NCBI GenBank assembly: GCA_902524245.1
Contig: CABZCN010000003.1
Span: forward strand, 1-64,000
Origin: an uncultured Alphaproteobacteria bacterium
GTDB taxonomy: Bacteria; Pseudomonadota; Alphaproteobacteria; HIMB59
Direction of reading: 5' to 3'
Length of the DNA: 64,000 nt
This document shows, piece by piece, positions 17,883 to 27,036 of this stretch. Position numbers and translations under genes: made by a program. The stretch's first letter is position 1. Every line of letters begins with the position of its first letter. The notes under the pieces were generated by a model, which worked only from the letters and a program-made list of their open reading frames with translations, was not told the origin of the DNA and did no database searches.

Positions 17883-19206
17883 TCTTTTTAACACTTTAAC
17901 CAAAAAAAAAGAAAAACTTATACCTATTAACTCATCTGCAGTTAAGATGTATGCTTGTGGACCCACCCTTTACAGTAATCCACATATAGGAAACTTCAGA
18001 CCAATTATAGTTTTTGATATCTTATTTAGAGTCCTAAGACTAATTTTTGGAGAGGATAGTGTACGTTACGTCAGAAATATAACAGACATTGATGATAAAA
18101 TTATAGATAAAGCCAATGAACTCAAAATATCAACAGATGAGTTGGTTAATTCTACTCAAAAAATATATCAAAAAAATCTAAGTTCTTTATCAATATTATC
18201 TCCAACACATGAACCAAAAGCCACAGATTATATTTCAAAAATGATTGAGATGATTACATCTCTTATTGAAAAAAAATATGCATATGTATCTGAAGGACAC
18301 GTTTTATTTGAAGCAAAGAAATTTAAGGGTTATGGTTCTCTATCTAAGTTCTCATTAAAAGATATAATATCTGGTGCAAGAGTAGAAGTTGCCGATTACA
18401 AAAAAAATCCTGAAGATTTTGTCCTTTGGAAACCATCAAAAAAAAATGAACCTCATTGGGATAGCCCATGGGGTGATGGTAGACCTGGATGGCACATAGA
18501 GTGTTCAGCTATGATTTCAGAATTACTTGGAGAAACCATTGATATACATGCGGGCGGTATTGATCTTATTTTTCCACATCACGAGAATGAAATTGCTCAG
18601 TCAACATGTTGTCATGATAAAAAAATGTCGAACTTTTGGCTACATAATGGATTTATAAATTTTAAGGGTGAAAAAATGTCAAAATCTTTAGGAAATACTT
18701 CAATTGTTAATGATTTATTATCTAAGCACGATCCTGCTGTTCTCAAATATTCACTACTGACTACTCATTATCGTCAACCACTTGATTTTTCAAACGATCT
18801 TATAAGTTATAGTGAAAACATAATTAACAAGTGGAGAGAACATATTAAAGAGGTTAATAGCAAAGAATTAGACTCAGAATTTGTCAATGCACTTTTAGAT
18901 GATCTGAATACCCCAAAAGCACTGATGAGATTACAGCAAATAATAGCTAACATTAAAAAAGACAAGAATAATGATGATTTATTAGCTCATTTTAATAATG
19001 GTTTAAGCTTACTAGGATTAAATCCTAGTTTTAATAAAACAGATTTAAACCTTGATAAAGAATTTATTGAAAATATGATATCTCGCCGACAAGAGGCTAA
19101 AAAAAATAAAGACTTTGAGCTAGCAGATAAAATTAGAGATGAGTTATTTAAACAAGGGATTGTTTTAGAAGACACCATAAATGGCACAACATGGAAGAAA
19201 AACTAG
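17872..19206 (+). CDS. cysS: Cysteinyl-tRNA synthetase
   Basis: Class I synthetase, 444 aa. The CysRS HIGH motif is in MYACGPTLYSNPHIGNFRP (Cys29 is the zinc ligand), additional zinc ligands are in WHIECSAM and FPHHENEIAQS, and the KMSKS loop is GEKMSKSLGN. The C-terminal helical anticodon-binding region ends with ADKIRDELFKQGIVLEDT. Tightly packed between gltX and citramalate synthase with overlaps at both ends (11 and 16 bases). Confidence 0.96.
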   Translation: MNINLFNTLTKKKEKLIPINSSAVKMYACGPTLYSNPHIGNFRPIIVFDILFRVLRLIFGEDSVRYVRNITDIDDKIIDKANELKISTDELVNSTQKIYQKNLSSLSILSPTHEPKATDYISKMIEMITSLIEKKYAYVSEGHVLFEAKKFKGYGSLSKFSLKDIISGARVEVADYKKNPEDFVLWKPSKKNEPHWDSPWGDGRPGWHIECSAMISELLGETIDIHAGGIDLIFPHHENEIAQSTCCHDKKMSNFWLHNGFINFKGEKMSKSLGNTSIVNDLLSKHDPAVLKYSLLTTHYRQPLDFSNDLISYSENIINKWREHIKEVNSKELDSEFVNALLDDLNTPKALMRLQQIIANIKKDKNNDDLLAHFNNGLSLLGLNPSFNKTDLNLDKEFIENMISRRQEAKKNKDFELADKIRDELFKQGIVLEDTINGTTWKKN

Positions 19207-20783
19207 AAAATAAAATTTATTTTTTTGACACTACATTAAGAGATGGTCAACAAACTACCGGTGTTGATTTTACTGTAGATGATAAAATCAAATTCTCTAA
19301 TGCTCTCGATGAATTAGGTTTAGATTATATTGAGGGTGGTTGGCCAGGGTCAAATCCAACTGATGATAGTTTTTTTAATTCTACAACGAATTTTAATAAT
19401 TCTAGTTTGGTTGCTTTTGGAATGACCAGAAGACATAATACGAGTGTTTCAAACGATCCAGGTCTAAATACTTTAATTAATACAAATGTAAAACATATTT
19501 GCATTGTTGGGAAATCATCTTCATATCAGGTCGAAAAGGCTTTAGGCATTTCAAAATCTGATAACCTAAAAATGATTGGTGAAAGTATCGCTCATATCAA
19601 TGAAAAAGGTTTAGAGGCAATGTATGATGCTGAGCATTTTTTTGATGGATATAAATCAGATCCTAAATTTGCATTAGATTGTTTAACTGAGGCTTTAAAT
19701 AATGGAGCTAGGTGGATAGTATTGTGTGATACTAATGGTGGAACTCTGCCAAATGAAGTAGAGACAATTGTTCAAGAAGTAACAAAGTATATACCAGGTG
19801 AAAAACTGGGCATCCATGCGCATAATGATACAGAAAATGCAGTTGCCAACTCACTGGCTGCTGTGAGAGCAGGAGTGAGACAAATTCAAGGCACAATTAA
19901 TGGATTAGGAGAAAGGTGTGGAAATGCAAATTTAGTATCTCTTATTCCCTCAATAATTTTGAAAACAAAATTTGAAACTAGTATTCCTAAAGAAAAATTA
20001 TCAGCCTTAAAGAAAACCTCATTGCTTCTAGATGAAATTTTAAATCGTATGCCAAATACTCAACAAGCCTATGTTGGTGAAAATGCCTTTTCACATAAAG
20101 GAGGTTTGCATGTTTCAGCAATTAACAAAGACCCTAAAACATATGAACATATAGACCCAGAAATAGTAGGTAATACTAGAAAAGTTGTAATTTCTGATCA
20201 ATCTGGCCGATCTAATATCATATCTCTTTTAAATACTGTTGGTATTAACCCAGATGATCATTCAGATAAATTAGATTTTTTACTCCAAAAAGTAAAAGAG
20301 AGAGAATTCAAGGGTTACGCTTACGATCAGGCAATTGCGAGTTTTGAGATACTAGCTAGACAAACTCTTTTCGGTATCCCAGAGTACTTTGAATTAAAAA
20401 GATTTAAAGTTATTGATGATAGAAGATGGAATGCTAAAGGAGAATTAGTAACTGAGTCTGAAGCAACTGTAAGGATAGAAGTTGAAAAAAAAGAATACAT
20501 GAATGTAGAAGTAGGAAATGGTCCAGTAAATGCTTTGGACAAAGCTTTAAGAAAATCATTAATGGGCTTTTACCCTGCTTTAGAGGATTTAGAATTAACT
20601 GATTTTAAGGTAAGAATTTTATCCTCAGAAAAAGGAACAGACGCAATAGTTCGTGTTCTTATCGAGACGAAGGATCAAAAAGGATCCATTTGGACAACAG
20701 TAGGTGTCTCTACTAATATAATTGATGCGTCTTATAACGCCCTTAGAGAGAGCTTAATTTATAAATTAATTAAGTCCTCTTGA
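19191..20783 (+). CDS. cimA: (R)-citramalate synthase
   Basis: HMG-lyase-like TIM-barrel enzyme followed by a LeuA allosteric domain, 530 aa. FDTTLRDGQQTTGVDFTVDDK at the N-terminus, LCDTNGG, HAHNDTENAVANSLAA and NGLGERCGNANL are the isopropylmalate/citramalate synthase signatures. The overall length and KGGLHVSAINKDPKTYEHIDP fit the citramalate (CimA/LeuA2) branch. It would condense pyruvate with acetyl-CoA to start threonine-independent isoleucine synthesis. The C-terminal 140 residues form the regulatory domain, so feedback inhibition by isoleucine is likely. A homocitrate or isopropylmalate activity is less likely. Confidence 0.88.
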   Translation: MEEKLENKIYFFDTTLRDGQQTTGVDFTVDDKIKFSNALDELGLDYIEGGWPGSNPTDDSFFNSTTNFNNSSLVAFGMTRRHNTSVSNDPGLNTLINTNVKHICIVGKSSSYQVEKALGISKSDNLKMIGESIAHINEKGLEAMYDAEHFFDGYKSDPKFALDCLTEALNNGARWIVLCDTNGGTLPNEVETIVQEVTKYIPGEKLGIHAHNDTENAVANSLAAVRAGVRQIQGTINGLGERCGNANLVSLIPSIILKTKFETSIPKEKLSALKKTSLLLDEILNRMPNTQQAYVGENAFSHKGGLHVSAINKDPKTYEHIDPEIVGNTRKVVISDQSGRSNIISLLNTVGINPDDHSDKLDFLLQKVKEREFKGYAYDQAIASFEILARQTLFGIPEYFELKRFKVIDDRRWNAKGELVTESEATVRIEVEKKEYMNVEVGNGPVNALDKALRKSLMGFYPALEDLELTDFKVRILSSEKGTDAIVRVLIETKDQKGSIWTTVGVSTNIIDASYNALRESLIYKLIKSS

Positions 20784-21469
20784 AAAAAACAATTCAATTT
20801 ATATTAAACAAACCCCAGTTATCTGAAAACGTTGGTATGTCTCTAAGATCAATAGGATGTTTTGGTTTTGAGAACTTATCTTTAGTAAGTCCAAGAAAAA
20901 TTTGGCCTAATGGTAAGGGAATAAAATCTGCAAAGCATTTTTCATCCTTAGTTAAAAAAGTTAAAGTATATCAATCAATACCAGAAGCTATGAAAGGTAG
21001 TGATATCTTAATAGCAACGACAGTTAGGAAAAGAGATTTTCACATACCTCCAATAAAAGTAAATGAAATATCTAAACTAAAATCGAAAAAAATATCAATT
21101 TTGTTTGGTCAAGAAAATAATGGATTGTCCAATAAGGAGATATCGCATGCTAATTTTCTATTGTCTCTCCCTACATACAACAACAGTTCGCTCAATTTAT
21201 CTCATACTGTAGCTTTAATTGCTTATGAATTGAGTCAAATATCTCTATCTAATATTAATCCAACTTTTGAAAATTCTCCAGCAAGCTCAAAAGATATTGA
21301 AAAATTTTTATCATTTCTGATGAAAATACTAGAAAAAAGAAAATTTACATCAATCTCATCCAAAAGAGATAATTTAGAAATATCTTTAAGAAATTTTTTA
21401 AAAACATCAAAAATAGACCAAAAACAAATAAAAACAGCCTATGGAATTTTAAAATTTATTACAAAATAA
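20780..21469 (+). CDS. trmJ: TrmJ-like RNA 2'-O-methyltransferase (SPOUT family)
   Basis: S-adenosylmethionine-dependent SPOUT methyltransferase of 229 aa, most like TrmJ, which methylates the 2'-O of nucleotide 32 in tRNAs. Start is TTG at 20780, overlapping the TGA stop of cimA (TTGA junction). N-terminal FILNKPQLSENVGMSLRSIGCFG (N-E-N-x-G type motif 1), central ILFGQENNGLSNKE (motif 2) and SLNLSHTVALIAYEL (motif 3) form the trefoil-knot cofactor site. A related rRNA target in the TrmH group cannot be excluded. Confidence 0.85.
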   Translation: MKKTIQFILNKPQLSENVGMSLRSIGCFGFENLSLVSPRKIWPNGKGIKSAKHFSSLVKKVKVYQSIPEAMKGSDILIATTVRKRDFHIPPIKVNEISKLKSKKISILFGQENNGLSNKEISHANFLLSLPTYNNSSLNLSHTVALIAYELSQISLSNINPTFENSPASSKDIEKFLSFLMKILEKRKFTSISSKRDNLEISLRNFLKTSKIDQKQIKTAYGILKFITK

Positions 21470-21508
21470 ATTGACTTAAAAGGCTAAATCTATATAAATC
21501 ACCAATTC

Positions 21509-22126
21509 ATGACAAAAAGACTATCGTCAAAACATAAAATTGATAGAAGACTAGGCCTAAATTTATGGGGTAGACCTAAAAGTCCTTTTAATAGAAGACC
21601 CTATGGTCCTGGCCAACATGGTCAAGCAAGAAGAAGAAAACCTTCTGATTTTGGAGTTCAATTAGCAGCTAAACAAAAGCTCAAAAAATATTATGGCGAT
21701 ATTACTGAGAAACAATTTTTAAAAATTTATCAAGCAGCTTCTAGAAAAAAAGGCGATACTAGTCAAATTTTAATTGAACTTTTAGAACGAAGATTAGATG
21801 CTGTTGTGTTTAGATTAAAGTTTGCTCCAACTGTATTTTCTGCAAGACAACTAGTAAATCACGGGCATGTTTTGGTAAACGGTAAAGTAGTAAATAAAAA
21901 ATCTTATCAGGTTAGTGATGGTGATGAAATATCCCTTCAACAAACTAGCCAGAATATTCCAATGATAATTCAAACATTAAGCTCTAATGAAAGAGATGTT
22001 CCTGAGTATTTACAACTAGAAATATCAAAATGTCTTGGTAAATTTGTTAGAGGACCTCAATTGACAGATGTTCCTTACCCTGTTCAAATGGAACCTAATT
22101 TAGTCGTTGAATTCTACTCTAGATAA
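21509..22126 (+). CDS. rpsD: 30S ribosomal protein S4
   Basis: Primary 16S-binding ribosomal protein and assembly initiator, 205 aa, the usual length. It contains the basic N-terminal segment with [16 protein letters not shown] and [15 protein letters not shown], and the S4 RNA-binding domain [31 protein letters not shown] (about residues 93-123, quoted only to show the domain limits: [10 protein letters not shown] to HGHVLVNG). The zinc-binding cysteines of some S4 proteins are absent. It stands alone here, not in the alpha operon, as in other alphaproteobacteria. Confidence 0.97.
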   Translation: MTKRLSSKHKIDRRLGLNLWGRPKSPFNRRPYGPGQHGQARRRKPSDFGVQLAAKQKLKKYYGDITEKQFLKIYQAASRKKGDTSQILIELLERRLDAVVFRLKFAPTVFSARQLVNHGHVLVNGKVVNKKSYQVSDGDEISLQQTSQNIPMIIQTLSSNERDVPEYLQLEISKCLGKFVRGPQLTDVPYPVQMEPNLVVEFYSR

Positions 22127-22185
22127 TCAATAGTTAATAATCTATTCAATTAATCTAACAGCGCATAAATTTCGAAAAGATATTT

Positions 22186-22638
22186 ATGAAAATAAAAATA
22201 CTAACAGTCATATTTTCTCTTTTTATTACAAGCCTTTTCGCTGCTGGATCTAGTTCTGATGATAGTGCTAAAACTAATTATGGAAAAGATTATAAGTCAG
22301 CAATTAAGCTTATAAGAAGCAAAGATTATGATAAGGCAATAAGAAAGCTAAAGACTCTTACAACTGCTAGTTCAACAGATTTTACTAAAGCTGATGTTTA
22401 CAATGAGTTAGGTTTTGCTTACAGAAAAAGTGAAGACTTTGATAATGCAGCAAAATATTACAAAAAAGCTCTTGAATTAGACCCAGAACATTTAGGTGCT
22501 ATCGAATACCAAGGTGAGATGTATGTAGATCTTGGTCAAAAAGAGAATGCCCTAAATAATTTAGCTCTACTTAAAAAACTAGTTGGAGAAAATAATTCTT
22601 ATTATAAAGAATTAAATAATTATATTTCAAATAACTAA
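22186..22638 (+). CDS. Exported TPR-repeat protein
   Basis: Small periplasmic protein, 150 aa, with a signal peptide (residues 1-20, SLFITSLFAAG). Two to three tetratricopeptide repeats are visible: KDYDKAIRKLKTLTT, VYNELGFAYRKSEDFDNAAKYYKKALELDP and GEMYVDLGQKENALNNL, spanning about residues 45-140. TPR proteins hold protein complexes together; no partner is suggested by the neighbours. It ends just before a strong terminator that closes the plus-strand run starting at glmU. Confidence 0.75.
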   Translation: MKIKILTVIFSLFITSLFAAGSSSDDSAKTNYGKDYKSAIKLIRSKDYDKAIRKLKTLTTASSTDFTKADVYNELGFAYRKSEDFDNAAKYYKKALELDPEHLGAIEYQGEMYVDLGQKENALNNLALLKKLVGENNSYYKELNNYISNN

Positions 22639-22642
22639 TGAG

Positions 22643-22668
22643 AGGGGCAAAATAAATGCCCCTTTTTT
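22643..22668 (+). terminator. Intrinsic terminator after the TPR gene
   Basis: Stem AGGGGCA (22643-22649) pairs with TGCCCCT (22657-22663) around a 7-base loop and is followed by a run of six T. It lies directly after the TPR stop and just before the stop of the convergent grxD gene, so it may serve both strands, although the U-run favours the plus strand. Confidence 0.9.
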
Positions 22669-23008
22669 AATTTACTTCAGTTTTGATTCCTTTTGTGTTT
22701 AGTAATTCTAGAAGTTCACCAGACTCAGCCATTTCTTTCATAATATCACAACCACCTACAAACTCTTTTTTTATGTAAAGTTGAGGTATTGTAGGCCAAT
22801 TTGAATAAGTTTTTATACCTTCTCTAATGTTGTTATCTTCAAGTACATTACAATGGCCAAACTCAACTCCAGTTTTTTTTAAAATTGCGCTTGCGACTGA
22901 CGAGAAACCACACATAGGAAAGTCAGGGTTACCTTTCATAAATAGGAAAACTTCATTATCTCCAATCATTTTTTCAATTTGTTCTTTTGTACTACTCTCT
23001 AATTCCAT
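22667..23008 (-). CDS. grxD: Monothiol glutaredoxin, Grx4 type
   Basis: 113-aa monothiol (CGFS) glutaredoxin, with the active site at residues 33-36 in FPMCGFSS and the glutathione-binding segments KGNPDFP, WPTIPQLYIKKEFVGGCDI. Proteins of this class carry a [2Fe-2S] cluster with glutathione and hand it on or sense iron, often together with a BolA protein. The bolA-type gene lies immediately upstream with a 1-base overlap, which supports a BolA-Grx heterocomplex. The gene has a good Shine-Dalgarno (AAAGGAA). Confidence 0.94.
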   Translation of the reverse strand: MELESSTKEQIEKMIGDNEVFLFMKGNPDFPMCGFSSVASAILKKTGVEFGHCNVLEDNNIREGIKTYSNWPTIPQLYIKKEFVGGCDIMKEMAESGELLELLNTKGIKTEVN

Positions 23009-23241
23009 TATTTTGTTCCTTTCGTTTTTAATTGCATAGCATGAAGCTCTTTATCCATTAATCCATCTAGTAATTTGTAAACTAACTGGTGTTGTTGTAT
23101 ACGTGACAATCCGTTAAACATATCACTTTCAATTTCAACTGAATAATGATCGTTATCACCGGCAAGATCTTCAATTACAATTTTAGAATTTGGAAATTTG
23201 TTCTCAAGGAGTCCTTCTAATTTTTTTTGTTCAATAGGCAT
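23008..23241 (-). CDS. BolA-family protein
   Basis: 77-aa BolA/IbaG fold protein: LEGLLENKFPNSKIVIEDLAGDNDHYSVEIES at the N-terminal half, then RIQQHQLVYKLLDGLM with the conserved helix and His, and HAMQLKT near the end. BolA proteins bind monothiol glutaredoxins and a shared Fe-S cluster. Located between purL and grxD, the standard alphaproteobacterial order. IbaG-like rather than full-length BolA, judging by length. Confidence 0.88.
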   Translation of the reverse strand: MPIEQKKLEGLLENKFPNSKIVIEDLAGDNDHYSVEIESDMFNGLSRIQQHQLVYKLLDGLMDKELHAMQLKTKGTK

Positions 23242-25407
23242 CTAACTAATTATCTTCTCAAAATCATTACGATATTTATTCATAATATCAAAATAGTCAA
23301 ATTTTTTAGAGTTTATCTCAATACCTTCTTTAATTATCTCCCCAATTTCGAGGTATTCAGCACCTTTTTTTGTAAGAAATGAAGTTACTTCTTCAAAATC
23401 TTTACTTCTGATTTCAATCACATATCCAGCACTATATTCGCAGAATAAATCAATAGGATCAGGGACCTTGACCCTAAAACCCATATTCTTATATTGCATT
23501 TTTAATAATGCCGAAAAGATACCCCCTCTGGAAATATCATTGCAAGACATAATGCATTTCAAATCTGATAATTCCAATACACAATTTGCAATTTTTTTCT
23601 CAAAATCTAGATCTAATACCTCTAAGTCATTAAATTCACATATGTTAAAAGCAATTTTTTGATCTTGTAATAAGTAAGGACTACAATTTTTTGTTAATTG
23701 TTTTCCTAAAATAAGGATCTTATTACCAATTTCACAAAACTTATTTGTGTTTATTTTATTTAAATCCATATTGGAACCTACCATTCCTATTACAGGTGTA
23801 GGCTTAATTGGTATTTCATTTGTCTGGTTATATAAAGATACATTACCTGAAACAATAGGTGTATTGAATTTAACAGCTGCAGTTTTTAATCCATGAATAG
23901 ATAAAACCAACTCTCCCATAATGTTTGGATCTAAAGGACTTGCAAAGTTAAGGTTATTTGTAATCGCTAAAGGATTAATATTGCATGCAATTAGATTTCT
24001 ATATGACTCAGCAACCGTATATTTCATTCCTTCATAAGGATTGATTCTTATGTATAATGGATTGCAGTCGGTAGATGCACCAATAACTTTTTGTGTTCCG
24101 TGAATCTTTACTATACCTGATGATTGACCTGGTTCTCTGATAGTATCTCCCATCACAGTAGAGTCATATTGATCGAAAACCCAACTTTTATCTAAATAAT
24201 TAAGATTTGTAAGAAGGTTAATTATCATATCTTCCAATTTAATTTTTGAAAAATCAAAATCTTTATTTTTTCTTTTTCTTGGGATGTAAAACTCTCTATC
24301 GTATTCAGGAGCATCATCAACAATTATTTCTACAGGAAGATCGACAACTTTTTTATTATTTGACTCAAACACAACTCTTTTTGTATCTGTAATTTCTCCA
24401 ATGACTTCATAATCAATTTGCCATTTTTGAAGAATTTCTCTGACTTTATGATTATTTTTTTTATCGATAACAGCTAGCATTCTTTCTTGGCTTTCAGATA
24501 AAAGTATCTCATAGGCGCTCAGTGGTTGCCTCAATGGAACTTTATCAAGATTGATATGAACACCTACATTTCCTTTTGAAGCCATTTCTACACTGGAGGA
24601 GGTAATACCCGCAGCTCCCATATCTTGCATAGACTCTATTAATCCTGAAGACATTAATTCTAAGCAACCTTCCATTAAAAGTTTTTCCATGAAGGGATCA
24701 CCAACTTGTACAGAGGGTCTTTTCTCATCCTCATCTTCCTCTGAAAAAACATCAGAGGCCATACTTGCTCCATGAATTCCATCTTTTCCAGTTTTAGATC
24801 CAATGTAAACAATAAGGCCACCAATAGATTTTGGTTTAGAGTAAAAAATTTTATCTTTTTGAACATGTCCCACAGCCATAGCATTAACCAAATTATTAAA
24901 ATCATATGTTGACTCAAACTCACACTCACCACCAATATTAGGAATTCCAATACAGTTACCATAGTGTCCAATTCCATGAACCACACCATTTAACAAGTAT
25001 TTTGTCTTTTCAGTTTCTATTAAACCAAATCTAATTGAGTCAAGAGTAGCAATTGGTCTTGCTCCCATTGTAAATATATCTCGTAGTATACCTCCAACAC
25101 CAGTTGCTGAACCGTTGAAAGGTTCTATGTAACTTGGATGATTGTGACTTTCTATTTTAAACGCAATACCATCGTTATCTTTCAAATCAATTACACCAGC
25201 GTTTTCTCCTGGTCCCTGAATTACAATTTCATTATCTGTAGGGAGTTTCTTAAGCCATTTTTTTGAAGTTTTATAACAACAGTGTTCATTCCACATAGCA
25301 GAAAAAATACCCAATTCCTCAATACTTAAGTCTCTGTTTAGATATTTCCTAATGACCTGAAATTCATCTAAAGTTAAACCGTGTTGAAGTATTAACTCTT
25401 CATTCAT
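23242..25407 (-). CDS. purL: Phosphoribosylformylglycinamidine synthase, large subunit
   Basis: ATP-dependent step four of purine synthesis (FGAR to FGAM) in the three-component form: PurL here, glutaminase PurQ and PurS upstream. 721 aa, the small-PurL size. WNEHCCYKTSKKWLKKL near the N-terminus, IQGPGENAGVIDL, KIESHNHPSYIEPFNGSATGVGG and GGHDxxxGG-like CNDISRGGIFSA in the second AIRS half are characteristic. Start overlaps the purQ stop by 4 bases. Confidence 0.96.
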   Translation of the reverse strand: MNEELILQHGLTLDEFQVIRKYLNRDLSIEELGIFSAMWNEHCCYKTSKKWLKKLPTDNEIVIQGPGENAGVIDLKDNDGIAFKIESHNHPSYIEPFNGSATGVGGILRDIFTMGARPIATLDSIRFGLIETEKTKYLLNGVVHGIGHYGNCIGIPNIGGECEFESTYDFNNLVNAMAVGHVQKDKIFYSKPKSIGGLIVYIGSKTGKDGIHGASMASDVFSEEDEDEKRPSVQVGDPFMEKLLMEGCLELMSSGLIESMQDMGAAGITSSSVEMASKGNVGVHINLDKVPLRQPLSAYEILLSESQERMLAVIDKKNNHKVREILQKWQIDYEVIGEITDTKRVVFESNNKKVVDLPVEIIVDDAPEYDREFYIPRKRKNKDFDFSKIKLEDMIINLLTNLNYLDKSWVFDQYDSTVMGDTIREPGQSSGIVKIHGTQKVIGASTDCNPLYIRINPYEGMKYTVAESYRNLIACNINPLAITNNLNFASPLDPNIMGELVLSIHGLKTAAVKFNTPIVSGNVSLYNQTNEIPIKPTPVIGMVGSNMDLNKINTNKFCEIGNKILILGKQLTKNCSPYLLQDQKIAFNICEFNDLEVLDLDFEKKIANCVLELSDLKCIMSCNDISRGGIFSALLKMQYKNMGFRVKVPDPIDLFCEYSAGYVIEIRSKDFEEVTSFLTKKGAEYLEIGEIIKEGIEINSKKFDYFDIMNKYRNDFEKIIS

Positions 25408-26084
25408 GAAATTAAAGACTCTATAATAAGTCTTCCATCTTGTGATTGATGAAAATCAGAATATGCTCTCTCGGGATGAGGCATCATTCCAAGAACATTC
25501 TTTTTTTTGTTTGTAATGCCTGCAATAGCCTCTATTGAACCATTTATATTTTCTTCAGTGTTTGAGAACTCACCTTTGCAATATTCAAAAGCAATTTGTT
25601 CATTATTTTTTAATAAATTTAAAGTTTCAATATCACAATAAAAATTTCCCTCGTTATGAGCTATAGGTATTTGAAGAATTTGGTTATCTTTGATTGATAA
25701 ATTAAAATTATTTTTAAATTTTTTTTTAATAAAACAATTTTTTCCTAAAAATTTAAGTTTTTTATTTCTAATTAATGCTCCTTCAAGAAGTCCAATTTCA
25801 GTTAAAATTTGAAATCCATTACAAATACCTAATAAATATCTATTATCATTTGCATGTTTTACAACCTCATCAATAATTTTACTTTTTGATGCCATTGCTC
25901 CTGATCTTAAATAATCACCAAAGCTAAAACCCCCAGGTAAAATTACTAAATCAACTTTTGGCAATGATGTCTCTTCATGCCAAATATTATGAACTTCACC
26001 TTTAGTTAAATCTTTTAAGTAGCATAATGCGTCTCTGTCACAATTAGATCCAGGGAATGTTATAACAGCAGATTTGAAACTCAT
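25404..26084 (-). CDS. purQ: Phosphoribosylformylglycinamidine synthase, glutaminase subunit
   Basis: Class I glutamine amidotransferase of 226 aa that releases ammonia for PurL. The nucleophile Cys lies in LLGICNGFQILTEIGLL (elbow G-I-C-N-G), with VILPGGFSFGDYLRSGAMA for the oxyanion region and GMMPHPERAYSD supplying the catalytic His and Glu. Overlaps purS and purL by 4 bases on each side, so the three subunits are translationally coupled. Confidence 0.96.
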   Translation of the reverse strand: MSFKSAVITFPGSNCDRDALCYLKDLTKGEVHNIWHEETSLPKVDLVILPGGFSFGDYLRSGAMASKSKIIDEVVKHANDNRYLLGICNGFQILTEIGLLEGALIRNKKLKFLGKNCFIKKKFKNNFNLSIKDNQILQIPIAHNEGNFYCDIETLNLLKNNEQIAFEYCKGEFSNTEENINGSIEAIAGITNKKKNVLGMMPHPERAYSDFHQSQDGRLIIESLIS

Positions 26085-26320
26085 CCAAGCACTTCGTACT
26101 CTTCAATAATATCGTTGACTAAAAGTTTTTTGCAAGCAGAGTCGATTTTTTGTGCTTTTTCCTCTTTACTTATATTATCGGGTAAATCTAATTCAATGAG
26201 TTTTCCCTGTCGGATATTTGAAAATTCTGTAAATCCTAAACTATTAAGTGACTGTTCAATTACTTTTCCCTGTGGTTCTAAAATTTGGCCTTTTAGTCTT
26301 ACTAAAATTTTTATTCGCAT
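26081..26320 (-). CDS. purS: Phosphoribosylformylglycinamidine synthase subunit PurS
   Basis: 79-aa bridging subunit that holds PurQ and PurL together. The sequence RIKILVRLKGQILEPQGKVI with SLGFTEFSNIRQGKLIELDL and the acidic C-terminus (NDIIEEYEVL) is the classic PurS pattern. It sits between purC and purQ with 1- and 4-base overlaps. Confidence 0.93.
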   Translation of the reverse strand: MRIKILVRLKGQILEPQGKVIEQSLNSLGFTEFSNIRQGKLIELDLPDNISKEEKAQKIDSACKKLLVNDIIEEYEVLG

Positions 26321-27036
26321 TAAATTGTCAAGTTTAACCTATTAAGCACCTCTTCATATGCTTCTTCGATATTTCCTAAATCTCTACGAAATCGATCTTT
26401 ATCAAGTTTTTTATTTGTTTTTAAATCCCACAAACGACATGTGTCTGGTGATATTTCATCTGCTAAAACAAGCTCATCAGTTTTTTTACAAATTCCAAAT
26501 TCTAATTTAAAGTCAACTAGATTTATTCCTATAGAATAAAACGTAGACCTTAATATGTCATTTATTCTCAAAGAATATTCATCTATTAACTCTAATTCAT
26601 CAAAATCACATAAACCTAAATTAAGAATATGTTCAGAACTTATATGAGGATCGCCAAGTTCATCCGATTTTAAACAATACTCAATTAGCGTATCAGATAA
26701 TTGTGTTCCTTCTTTTACACCAAACTTTTTAGATAAAGAGCCAGCAAAGAAATTTCTAACTAAAACTTCAATTGGAATAATATCTACTTTTTTTAAAAGC
26801 TGAGATTTTTTATCAATTTTCTTTATAAAGTGTGTTGGAATATCACAATGATTCAATATTTGAAATAAATAACTCGATATAGCATTATTAATTGCACCCT
26901 TATTCTTTATAGAGCCCTTTTTTAAATTATTAAAAGCTGTAGCATCATTTTTATAGGTAGCTATGACTTCCTTACTAGTTTTGGCATAAATAATTTTTGC
27001 TTTTCCCTCATATAATTTTTTCAATTTTACTGCCAT
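26320..27036 (-). CDS. purC: SAICAR synthetase
   Basis: Phosphoribosylaminoimidazole-succinocarboxamide synthase, 238 aa, step eight of IMP synthesis. KKLYEGKAKIIY opens the protein and ATAFN, KKVDIIPIEVLVRNFFAGS, EFGICK and LADEISPDTCRLWD complete the ATP-grasp-like active site. A clear Shine-Dalgarno (AAGGA) precedes its ATG within the operon. It overlaps its neighbours by a single base on each side. Confidence 0.96.
   Translation of the reverse strand: MAVKLKKLYEGKAKIIYAKTSKEVIATYKNDATAFNNLKKGSIKNKGAINNAISSYLFQILNHCDIPTHFIKKIDKKSQLLKKVDIIPIEVLVRNFFAGSLSKKFGVKEGTQLSDTLIEYCLKSDELGDPHISSEHILNLGLCDFDELELIDEYSLRINDILRSTFYSIGINLVDFKLEFGICKKTDELVLADEISPDTCRLWDLKTNKKLDKDRFRRDLGNIEEAYEEVLNRLNLTI

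Noticed and set aside
24675-24989. Met/Leu-rich 104-aa frame within purL, as a sign of a frameshift
   Set aside because: The main purL frame is continuous with all motifs, so no frameshift is needed.
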